Made by a program: the position numbers and the translations under genes. Positions 35,405-43,065 of a DNA stretch of 64,000 nucleotides are shown here, piece by piece. Numbering within the stretch: position 1 is the stretch's first letter; each line of letters starts with the position of its first letter. The DNA comes from JANWYT01 sp034437555 (GTDB taxonomy: Bacteria > Chloroflexota > Anaerolineae > Aggregatilineales > Phototrophicaceae), in contig DAOTTQ010000030.1 of assembly GCA_034437555.1 (NCBI GenBank), positions 62,001-126,000 of the forward strand, read 5' to 3'. Under the pieces are notes generated by a model. The model was not told the DNA's origin, made no database searches, and worked only from the letters and a program-made list of their open reading frames with translations.

Positions 35405-37057
35405 ATGAGCGACGAAAACAAGCAACGCTGGGAACAAGACACGGTAAACCCCGCCCTTAAAAAAGCCCCAGAACGCAAAGAGGGGTTTGTGACATCGTCT
35501 GATATTCCTGTGAAACGCCTGTTTACGCCCAAAGATGCCCCCATCGACCACGATACCGAACTTGGTTATAGCGGTGAATATCCTTTTACGCGCGGTGTAC
35601 AGCCCACCATGTATCGCTCACGGTTTTGGACAATGCGCCAATACGCGGGCTTTGGCACAGCCGAAGAAAGCAATGAGCGGTATCGCTTTTTGCTGGGTAA
35701 GGGGCAAATGGGGTTAAGTGTGGCGTTTGACCTGCCCACGCAAATTGGCTACGATGCCGATGACCCCATGTCCTTGGGTGAAGTGGGCAAGGTGGGCGTA
35801 AGCATCTCTAGCATCCACGATATGATGCTGCTCTTTAGGGACATTCCGCTGGATAAAGTTTCCACCAGCATGACAATCAACGCGCCTGCCAGCGTGCTTC
35901 TTGCGCTGTACATCGTCACGGCAAAACGGCAAGGCGTAGACAGCCACAAATTGCGCGGCACAGTGCAAAATGACATCCTAAAAGAGTATATTGCGCGCGG
36001 CACGTATATTTACCCGCCCGCTCATTCCATGCGCCTGATTACGGATATTTTCGCGTATTGCCAAACGCACGTTCCCAATTGGAACACCATTAGCATTAGT
36101 GGCTATCACATCCGCGAAGCCGGCAGCACTGCCGTACAAGAAGTGGCATTTACTTTGGCAAACGGCATTGCCTATGTAGAAGCTGCCCTTAAAGCAGGCT
36201 TGGATGTAGACGAATTTGCGCCCCAACTGTCGTTCTTCTTTAACGCACACAATAACTTTTTAGAAGAAGTGGCAAAATACCGTGCAGCGCGTAAGCTGTG
36301 GGCGGGCATTATGAAAGACCGCTTTAAGGCAAAAGACCCCCGAAGCTGGATGTTGCGCTTTCACACGCAAACGGGCGGTAGCACTCTAACGGCACAACAG
36401 CCCGAAAATAACATTGTGCGTGTGGCATTACAGGCGTTGGCAGCGGTAATGGGGGGTACACAATCGCTCCATACGAACAGCATGGATGAGGCGCTTGCGC
36501 TCCCAACCGAAAAAGCGGTGCAGATTGCATTGCGTACCCAACAAATTATTGCCCACGAAAGTGGCGTAGCCGATACCATCGACCCGTTTGGCGGAAGCTA
36601 TGCGATAGAGTATTTAACCGCCCAAATTGTAGAACGCGCCCAAGAGTACATCCAACAGATTGATGATATGGGCGGGGCGATGCGTGCCATAGAAGAGGGC
36701 TTTATACAAAATGAAATTCAAGATGCGGCGTATGCCTATCAGCTTGCCCTAGAGAAGAAAGAAACCATCGTGGTGGGCGTAAACGACTTTGTTGCCGAAG
36801 AAACCAGCCATCCCGACCTTTTACGCGTGAACCCCGCCATAGAAAAGATGGCACACCAACGCCTTGCAGAACTACGTGCAAACCGTGATAATGAGCGCGT
36901 ATCGGCACTGCGCCAACAGCTAGAAAGCACCGCCCGCACACATGAGAATTTGATGCCAATCATTATAGAGTGCGTGGAAAATGAGGTAACATTAGGCGAA
37001 GTTTGCCACAGCTTACGGGCAATTTTTGGCGAATATCGCCCTTCTACGAATATTTAG
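35405..37057 (+). CDS. mcmA1: Methylmalonyl-CoA mutase, large catalytic subunit
   Basis: Catalytic subunit for the B12-dependent rearrangement of methylmalonyl-CoA to succinyl-CoA. The 550-residue chain covers the TIM-barrel domain and stops before a B12-binding domain. Key segments are RQYAGFGTAEESNERYRFLL, the GTYIYPP loop, SGYHIREAGSTAVQE, and the substrate-site FHTQTGGSTLTAQQP. IDPFGGSYAIE is near the end of the barrel. It needs the separate B12 subunit at 1713-2117. It follows the CYTH gene by 40 bases and was probably placed there by rearrangement, away from mcmA2-meaB. Confidence 0.94.
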   Translation: MSDENKQRWEQDTVNPALKKAPERKEGFVTSSDIPVKRLFTPKDAPIDHDTELGYSGEYPFTRGVQPTMYRSRFWTMRQYAGFGTAEESNERYRFLLGKGQMGLSVAFDLPTQIGYDADDPMSLGEVGKVGVSISSIHDMMLLFRDIPLDKVSTSMTINAPASVLLALYIVTAKRQGVDSHKLRGTVQNDILKEYIARGTYIYPPAHSMRLITDIFAYCQTHVPNWNTISISGYHIREAGSTAVQEVAFTLANGIAYVEAALKAGLDVDEFAPQLSFFFNAHNNFLEEVAKYRAARKLWAGIMKDRFKAKDPRSWMLRFHTQTGGSTLTAQQPENNIVRVALQALAAVMGGTQSLHTNSMDEALALPTEKAVQIALRTQQIIAHESGVADTIDPFGGSYAIEYLTAQIVERAQEYIQQIDDMGGAMRAIEEGFIQNEIQDAAYAYQLALEKKETIVVGVNDFVAEETSHPDLLRVNPAIEKMAHQRLAELRANRDNERVSALRQQLESTARTHENLMPIIIECVENEVTLGEVCHSLRAIFGEYRPSTNI

Positions 37058-37147
37058 ACGTTGCCATAACGTGCCAATCTTATTTTGGCTTAGTGGCACG
37101 CATAATATAACGACTATACACTTAACAACCAACTCAACAAAGGATAA

Positions 37148-37423
37148 ATGCGTCGTATGGGAAGAAATACCTTGAAACCGCTCATTGTGTTTATTAGCCT
37201 CATTACTGCCGTCGCGTTCTTGGCGGTTTCTGTTATTGCCACATGGCAAATTTTCACCACCCTCATTGCAGGTAACGACATTCGCAGTGAATTATGGGCA
37301 TTTTTGGTGCTGACGTTTACGGCGGGCGTAATTATGATTAGCTTGTCGTGGGGCATTAGTGAATACGGCGAAGCCCGCCGTGCTGCGCTTGCCTCCCCCG
37401 CCCCCTCTGGGGATGATGAGTAA
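37148..37423 (+). CDS. Small two-helix membrane protein
   Basis: A 91-residue protein with two membrane segments, about 13-36 and 47-69, joined by a short loop, and a charged C-terminal tail. No family recognised. AAAGGA lies 4 bases before the ATG. Its 3' end overlaps the start of the methyltransferase gene by about 10 bases. That overlap suggests the restriction-modification module was inserted directly against it. Confidence 0.6.
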   Translation: MRRMGRNTLKPLIVFISLITAVAFLAVSVIATWQIFTTLIAGNDIRSELWAFLVLTFTAGVIMISLSWGISEYGEARRAALASPAPSGDDE

Positions 37424-38426
37424 CAACAGCGTGTTGCCCCTGAATCAAATTCTTTGTGGCAATAGCTACGCTCTCATCAAGCAATTGCCTGATGAGAGCG
37501 TAGACCTTGTGATTACATCGCCACCTTATTTCCAGCAACGGGATTACGGTGGGGGGATAGGCAACGAAAACGCCCTGACGGACTACTTAGATAACCTTCT
37601 AGAAATAATGCGTGAATGTGTGCGTGTTTTAAAACCGCAAGGAAGCATCGTATTCAATTTGGGTGATAAATACGAGAACAGTAGCCTACTTTTAGTCCCT
37701 TACCGCTTTGCTATCCAAACCACAGAAAATTTACCCCTTTCGCTTGTTAATGCTATTACATGGGTTAAAACAAATCCGACACCGCGCCAGTTCAAGCGTC
37801 GGTTGGTAAGTAGTACAGAGCCATTCTTCCATTTTGTAAAATCTAATGACTATTTCTATAATCCAGATGCGTTCATGAAACCAGAAAATATGCCCAAAAA
37901 AGTCCAAAGTAAAGCCAATGTGGGGCAAAGTTATTTCGCACTTATTGAACAATCGGAGCTAACACCTGAACAGAAACATCTTGCAAAACAAGAATTGTTA
38001 CAGGTAATTCAAGAGGTTCAATCGGGAAAACTAGATAGCTTTAGAATGAAAATTAGAGGGCTTCATTCCGAGCCTTTTGGAGGACAAGCAGGAGGCAGAC
38101 AGATTCAACTAGAAAAGCAGGGATTTACCATCATTCGTATCTATGGCAACCCTATGAAAAAAGATGTGATTGAAATGGCTGTTGAATCTTTAAAGAACAG
38201 CAATCACCCTGCCATCTACCCTGTAAAGCTAGTGATGGAGTTTTTACACTTGCTGACCACCCCAGAAGCGATTGTCCTCGACCCCTTCATGGGTTCAGGT
38301 TCTACGGCAGTCGCTTGTAAATTACTCAATCGCAATTACATCGGTTTCGACCTGAATCCAGAATATTGTAAAACAGCTGCAGAACGTCTGAACTCACTTT
38401 TACCCATCCCACAACAACTGTTTTAG
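37413..38426 (+). CDS. DNA methyltransferase of a type II restriction-modification system (beta class order)
   Basis: A 337-residue methyltransferase. The catalytic motif TSPPY (about 35-39) precedes the SAM-binding motif DPFMGSGSTAVACKLL, which is near the C-terminus, followed by YIGFDLNPEYC. This order is that of the beta group, usually N6-adenine or N4-cytosine enzymes; SPPY favours N4-cytosine, inferred only. Two ATGs (37413, 37416) open the frame. Base composition looks more A/T-rich than in the neighbours, suggesting transfer. It is followed directly by the nuclease gene and overlaps it by one base (TAGTG). Confidence 0.9.
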   Translation: MMSNNSVLPLNQILCGNSYALIKQLPDESVDLVITSPPYFQQRDYGGGIGNENALTDYLDNLLEIMRECVRVLKPQGSIVFNLGDKYENSSLLLVPYRFAIQTTENLPLSLVNAITWVKTNPTPRQFKRRLVSSTEPFFHFVKSNDYFYNPDAFMKPENMPKKVQSKANVGQSYFALIEQSELTPEQKHLAKQELLQVIQEVQSGKLDSFRMKIRGLHSEPFGGQAGGRQIQLEKQGFTIIRIYGNPMKKDVIEMAVESLKNSNHPAIYPVKLVMEFLHLLTTPEAIVLDPFMGSGSTAVACKLLNRNYIGFDLNPEYCKTAAERLNSLLPIPQQLF

Positions 38427-39540
38427 TGCGTATGACAACACCAACCGAGCAACTTCTAAAACTATATCATCAGGCACTACAAAAGCAAGAAAGCACTTTA
38501 TCTTCTTCACAAATGCAGTTTGTTGACGACATCATAGACCACGCCGAAATTCATAAAGCTGTTTTAACCGCCTTGATTACGTCATTGCTTAAGAAAAGCA
38601 TCACTCCAGAGCAAGACGTGCGCTACCACAAAGTAGAATTGCGAAACGGTTATTCTGGCAGAACATTTGATTTTCATTATGTAACGCCATTTCTTCAAAA
38701 ATATTTTCCACGCTACGCTATGGCTGAAAGTGGTTGGCTCACACGCTCCATTGAACAACCCCACCCTTTCACTCGCGACTTTGCGGGTAAGATACGAAAT
38801 GAAAAAGTTAAACAGGCTTTCTTAGAGATATTGCACGATGTAGAAGAAAAGGGCGCAAATCCGATATTTTACCTCTTGGCGATATTTATGCGGTTGATTG
38901 ACTTTCAAAGAACACAAAACTTGCCTATCAACAGGGTTCTAGTTCAAGGAATCACCGTAAATCACATCATATCGGCACTAGAGTCTCATTTCTTTACGAA
39001 CTATAAGCAGTCGGGTGCATCACGGCTACCTGTGCTTGCGCTTCATGCTGTTTATCAGCATTTAATGACGCTTCCTCGCTATGAAAGAAAGACGCTATCG
39101 CCACTAAAAAAAACACCACCGCCGACACAAAGAGCAAGAGCATTGGTGATATTGAAGTGATCAACGCAGATGTGACTTTCTTTGAAGCGATTGAAGTTAA
39201 ACATGGCAAACCTATAACTCCAGAGTTAATCAGCCTTACTTATAGCACCAAAATATCACAATACTCCATTCAACGATACTACTTGTTAAGTACGGCAAAA
39301 CCAGATGTTGTAAACCCCGAAGGTGTTTTTGAAAAAGTCGAAAAAATAAGAAGCGAACATGGTTGCGAGGTGATTGCCAACGGCGTGGTTGCATCTCTAA
39401 AATACTATTTACGCCTGATTGATAACGTTGATGAATTTGTTCAAACGCACACAACAACTTTAATCGCTGATTTTGAGGCAGGAACAGACATTAAACGAGC
39501 TCACATTGAACAATGGGAAAGACTTCTAAACCCTCTCTAA
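38426..39540 (+). pseudogene. Type II restriction endonuclease, split by a -1 frameshift at an A8 run
   Basis: The first part, 38426-39160, starts GTG (ATG at 38432) and runs through FDFHYVTPFLQKYFPRYAM and ESGWLTRSIEQPHPFTRDF to LSPLKK. The run of eight A at 39106-39113 then leads into another frame that reads NTTADTKSKSIGDIEV, FFEAIEVKHGK and on to 39540. The PD-(D/E)XK catalytic Asp (GDIEV) and Glu/Lys (EVK) all lie after the shift. One more A, or a -1 slip on A-AAA-AAA, restores a single protein of about 370 residues. The first part resembles what I recall of SacI-type enzymes, unverified. The end overlaps queG by 15 bases. Confidence 0.7.
39106..39113 (+). repeat. Poly-A (A8) tract at the nuclease frameshift
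   Basis: Eight consecutive A within CTAAAAAAAAC. Reading is CTA AAA AAA ACA in the upstream frame, a canonical A-AAA-AAA slippery form for -1 shifting. A ninth A would put both frames together. Confidence 0.7.
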
Positions 39541-40566
39541 TGCCCAAGATGCGCTGGTTTGGATGAGGGGACTGGGGTCTTTTAGCAACCGTTCTAGGTG
39601 GGGAATCAGCGTTTTATCGCCACTATTGCCCGCTGCAATACAGCCATTTCGCACCCATCGCTCACGCTTAATGCGATAGATGGGCGATACCCCATAACGC
39701 GCCTTAAATTCGTCCTCGTCCGTTTGCAATACATCCGCTAATAAGGGCGCAACACGGGTAACATCAGGCGCATAAAACGCCTTCTCTTGGCTGGGCAACG
39801 CAAACCGATTAAAGGGGCAAACGTCTTGGCACACATCACACCCATACACCCAATTGCCAAACTGGGCGCGTAGCTCCTGCGGAATTTGCCCTTTATTCTC
39901 TATCGTATGATAACTAATGCACAATCGCGCATCCAACACATGCGGACGCACAAACGCCCCCGTTGGGCAAGCGTTAAGACAGCGCGTGCAAGTGCCACAC
40001 AGGGTTTCGCGGTGGGGCGTGTCGTATTCGTCCGCCTCTAACGTGCTTAAAAGCTCGCCAATAAAAAACAGGCTACCGCGCTTGGGATGAATGAGCATCG
40101 TGTTCTTGCCAATAAAGCCCATGCCCGCTTGTTGGGCGTGGCTACGCTCTAAAATTGCGCCTGTATCTACGTATACAGCGTGGTCGTGGGGGGTATCGCG
40201 TTGGATGTGTTCCGCGAGTGTTTTTAGGCGTGGCGTAAGCACTTCATGATAATCTACCCCCCACGCATAAGAAGCAATGCGCCCCCGTGAAGGGTCGTTT
40301 AGGAGGTCTTTGGGAATGTCTTGGGTGCGGTAGTCACGCGCTACGATGATAAGCGTTTGGGCATGGGGCAAGATAGTTTGCAGGTTTTCACGGCGTTGTA
40401 CCCTATCGGGGCGTGCCAAATAGCCCATGTCGGCGTGCATCCCCTCATCAATCCAGCGCAAATACGCCCCCAGCGTGGGCGAAGGCGTGGCACGTGCCAC
40501 CCCCACACGGTCAAAACCCAGCGCAATGGCTTGCGCTTGTACCCGTTCACGGTTTAGCATGGGCAT
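39526..40566 (-). CDS. queG: Epoxyqueuosine reductase
   Basis: Last step of queuosine synthesis in tRNA wobble positions, 346 residues. The N-terminal B12-binding region has VARDYRT and an early RVGVARATP. Two [4Fe-4S] clusters are bound by CGTCTRCLNACP and CDVCQDVCPFN. A C-terminal HEAT-like tail has RNGCIAAGNSGD. The start is ATG at 40566 or 40560. It is convergent with the restriction gene fragment. The stretch from 40567 to the trx terminator holds no gene that I can support. Confidence 0.93.
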   Translation of the reverse strand: MPMLNRERVQAQAIALGFDRVGVARATPSPTLGAYLRWIDEGMHADMGYLARPDRVQRRENLQTILPHAQTLIIVARDYRTQDIPKDLLNDPSRGRIASYAWGVDYHEVLTPRLKTLAEHIQRDTPHDHAVYVDTGAILERSHAQQAGMGFIGKNTMLIHPKRGSLFFIGELLSTLEADEYDTPHRETLCGTCTRCLNACPTGAFVRPHVLDARLCISYHTIENKGQIPQELRAQFGNWVYGCDVCQDVCPFNRFALPSQEKAFYAPDVTRVAPLLADVLQTDEDEFKARYGVSPIYRIKRERWVRNGCIAAGNSGDKTLIPHLERLLKDPSPLIQTSASWALERV

Positions 40567-40756
40567 GAATGCTCTTTAATTTTTTGGGGAAAAGATGATT
40601 GCCCATGGTGGGGTTTCCTTACGCTGGATGATGTTCATTTCATTATAGCAAAACGGACGAAAAATAATTTTTGGGCGATATTTTTACACCTTAGGGGCGC
40701 GCGTTTGGGTTATGAGCAACATCGTAGGGGCGCAACCGTTGCCTTGCCCAATGTAG

Positions 40757-40790
40757 AAAAAAAGGAGCATCTTTTTTAGATGCCCCTTTT
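40757..40790 (-). terminator. Intrinsic terminator of trx
   Basis: On the minus strand GGGGCATCT/AGATGCTCC with a loop of about 6 bases, then TTTTTTT. It lies 8 bases after the trx stop. Confidence 0.9.
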
Positions 40791-40797
40791 AGGTGTT

Positions 40798-41124
40798 TTA
40801 GACGTGGGACTTTAGCTTCTTCACAATTTCAGACTTGGGCTTAAAGCCTGTTACGCGCTCTACTGCTTTGCCATCCTTAAACAAAATGAGCGTAGGAATG
40901 CCCATAATGCCATAGGCTTCTAGCACTTCGGGGTTTGCGTCTGCATCCAGTTTTGCCACCGTTAGCTTGCCTTCATATTCCCCGGCAATCTCATCCACAA
41001 TCGGGGCAATCATCTTACAGGGCCCACACCATTCTGCCCAAAAGTCTACCAAAACAGGGGTTTTGCTCCCCAATACTCGTTGTTCAAAGTCGTTGCCGTT
41101 TACTTCAATGGTCTTTGCGCCCAT
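40798..41124 (-). CDS. trxA: Thioredoxin
   Basis: A 108-residue thioredoxin with the redox motif WCGPC (Cys33, Cys36), VDFWAEW before it, and the cis-Pro in GIMGIPTLILF. It reduces protein disulphides using thioredoxin reductase. GAGGAG lies 10 bases before the ATG. A consensus-like promoter (AGGACA-17-TATAAT) lies on the minus strand at 41168-41196. It stands alone between queG and the divergent hrcA, closed by a strong terminator. Confidence 0.96.
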   Translation of the reverse strand: MGAKTIEVNGNDFEQRVLGSKTPVLVDFWAEWCGPCKMIAPIVDEIAGEYEGKLTVAKLDADANPEVLEAYGIMGIPTLILFKDGKAVERVTGFKPKSEIVKKLKSHV

Positions 41125-41167
41125 CGGTTTTGTACTCCTCAAATGGTCATGTGTTAGAACGTCTTGT

Positions 41168-41196
41168 ATTATAGACGCTTTTCTTCAGAATGTCCT
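41168..41196 (-). promoter_or_regulatory. Candidate sigma-A promoter for trxA
   Basis: On the minus strand AGGACA, 17 bases, TATAAT (the -10 is at 41168-41173). It lies 44 bases before the ATG at 41124. Confidence 0.55.
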
Positions 41197-41203
41197 TACT
41201 ATA

Positions 41204-41212
41204 TGGTAAAAT
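41204..41212 (+). promoter_or_regulatory. Candidate extended -10 for hrcA
   Basis: TGGTAAAAT lies 40 bases before the hrcA ATG. No CIRCE operator is present nearby. Confidence 0.35.
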
Positions 41213-41251
41213 GAGGGATCACCTGCACACAGAGACCTGCAAAATAACACC

Positions 41252-42376
41252 ATGAGCCAGCACGATACCCCCGACAACTTGCCCGAACTATCACGCCGTC
41301 AAGAGGACTTGCTCTCGCTGATTATCCGTACCTATAGCGAAAACCCCGAACCCGTGAGTTCTAAACACTTGGTAGAGCGTGGCGGGCTAGACATAAGCTC
41401 GGCAACCGTACGGAACGAAATGGCACGCCTAGAAGAAATGGGCTACATCACCGCACCCCACACTTCTGCCGGGCGCATTCCCACCGTCAAAGGCTATCGC
41501 TATTTTGTGCGTGGCATTTTAGAAAGCGCACCCGACTTTAGCCTGACTGAGCAAGCGCAAATTTCAAATAAGTTTAGCCTAACGTATGGCGTGCTAGACC
41601 AATGGATGAGGCAGGCGGCAACGGTACTGGCGCGAACCGCCTCTACTGCATCGTGGGTAACAGCTCCTTCTGCGGATGGAACGCGCTTTAAGCACACGGA
41701 ACTCATTGTCGTACAGGGGCGTTTGGTGCTGATGGTGCTAGTGCTACAGGGGGGCATTGTGCTTCAGCGCATGCTTAACCTTGCCGATGCGCTCTCGCAA
41801 AGCACCCTTAGCGAAACCGCCACACGCATTAACGGCATTTGCGAAAGCCTAAACGCGCCCCAAATTCGCTTAAAGGCACGCCAGATGACCGAGCTAGAGC
41901 GCGAAATTTTGGATGTCGTCGTAGAACTCATGGAAAGCCCCACCAGCCAGCAAATGCCCACTGTGTATCAAGACGGTTTAAGTGACATCATCCGCAACTT
42001 TAGCGATAACGAAGGCGCACAACAAGCCGTCCGCGTGATAGAAGAACCCACCTTCTTAGATTTTATCGTGCGTGAATTTTACGATTCTAACCGTGACGAT
42101 ACGCTTCACGTTATTATTGGCGGTGAGGGACGCTTTGACGACATTAGCCAGCTTAGCATCATCCTTAGCCGTTATGGGGTACGTGGGCAACTCACAGGCA
42201 CAATTGGCGTGTTTGGGCCCACCCGTATTAACTATGACCGCGCCATCCGAACGGTGCGCTATGTGGCGGGCATTATGACGCACCGCATGGCAAACTTATA
42301 TGAGATAGATGGCTCGGAAGCCCCAAAATTGCCACCAAACCACACTCCCCCTAGCCTAAACGAAGAAAACGGTTAA
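41252..42376 (+). CDS. hrcA: Heat-inducible transcription repressor HrcA
   Basis: A 374-residue repressor of chaperone genes, folded by GroEL. The N-terminal winged helix (about 13-80) contains PVSSKHLVERGGLDISSATVR and MARLEEMGYI. HTSAGRIPTVKGYRYFV follows and is diagnostic. The C-terminal GAF-like part shows VVIGGEGRF-type residues. It is the first gene of the heat-shock cluster. I could not find the expected CIRCE palindrome (TTAGCACTC-N9-GAGTGCTAA) upstream of hrcA or grpE. Confidence 0.95.
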   Translation: MSQHDTPDNLPELSRRQEDLLSLIIRTYSENPEPVSSKHLVERGGLDISSATVRNEMARLEEMGYITAPHTSAGRIPTVKGYRYFVRGILESAPDFSLTEQAQISNKFSLTYGVLDQWMRQAATVLARTASTASWVTAPSADGTRFKHTELIVVQGRLVLMVLVLQGGIVLQRMLNLADALSQSTLSETATRINGICESLNAPQIRLKARQMTELEREILDVVVELMESPTSQQMPTVYQDGLSDIIRNFSDNEGAQQAVRVIEEPTFLDFIVREFYDSNRDDTLHVIIGGEGRFDDISQLSIILSRYGVRGQLTGTIGVFGPTRINYDRAIRTVRYVAGIMTHRMANLYEIDGSEAPKLPPNHTPPSLNEENG

Positions 42377-42412
42377 TCTTTATCGTTTGTCTTATGCGTT
42401 TCTATTATTCAT

Positions 42413-42448
42413 TCGCTACACTAAAGGCATTTGTATTCGGTGTAGCGA
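42413..42448. promoter_or_regulatory. Inverted repeat between hrcA and grpE, candidate operator
   Basis: A perfect 9-base inverted repeat TCGCTACAC / GTGTAGCGA with 18 bases between, 32 bases before the grpE ATG. It is not CIRCE. It may be an operator for the chaperone genes or an mRNA stem. Confidence 0.45.
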
Positions 42449-42480
42449 GTACGATATTCAATTTGGAGTAGCCAGACCTT

Positions 42481-43017
42481 ATGGAAGACAATACACAAAC
42501 CGACATGCCACTGAATGAAGAGACTTCCCCCATCATTGACGAAGACACCCCAACAGGCAGCACCACACAAGATGCGGAAGCATTGCGCCGACAAGTGCAA
42601 GCAAACCTAGAGGGCTGGCAACGGGCGCGGGCGGAATTTTCTAATTACAAGAAGCGCATCGAGAAGGAACTTCAGCAAGCCGTAGATAACGGACAACTGA
42701 ATTCCCTAACGGAAATATTGCCTATCATGGACGACTTTTCGAGGGCATTAGACAACATCCCCAACGACCTTAAGGCGAATCCTTGGGTAACGGGAACGTC
42801 GCTCATTCTAAAGAAGTTCGACAAAGTGCTAGAGCAATATGCCGTTCAAGAAATTGACCCCGTTGGGCAACCCTTCGACCCACACTTGCACTCGGCAATA
42901 GGGATGGACGAAAGCACCTCTAAATTCCCTAGTGGGACGGTGACAGCGACCCTACAAAAAGGTTATCGAAGTGGCGAGCGCGTTTTGCGCCCTGCGCTTG
43001 TGCGCGTTGCCAATTAG
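42481..43017 (+). CDS. grpE: Nucleotide exchange factor GrpE
   Basis: A 178-residue DnaK cochaperone. A long N-terminal coiled coil (about 30-100) includes RARAEFSNYKKRIEKE and LNSLTEILPIMDDFSRAL. The beta-wing domain has LEQYAVQEIDPVGQPFDPHLH and the family ending LQKGYRSGERVLRPALVRVA. It promotes ADP release from DnaK. GGAG precedes the ATG. It lies 48 bases before dnaK. Confidence 0.96.
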   Translation: MEDNTQTDMPLNEETSPIIDEDTPTGSTTQDAEALRRQVQANLEGWQRARAEFSNYKKRIEKELQQAVDNGQLNSLTEILPIMDDFSRALDNIPNDLKANPWVTGTSLILKKFDKVLEQYAVQEIDPVGQPFDPHLHSAIGMDESTSKFPSGTVTATLQKGYRSGERVLRPALVRVAN

Positions 43018-43065
43018 CACTCATCATACAACACTCAATCACAGGTTACAGGAGAAAGACAAGTT

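Noticed and set aside
40567..40756. Gap between queG and the trx terminator
   Set aside because: No frame with domain similarity or ribosome site; nothing supportable.
43013..43040. TTAGCACTC half-site like CIRCE between grpE and dnaK
   Set aside because: The second half GAGTGCTAA is absent at the required 9-base spacing, and the TAG is the grpE stop codon.
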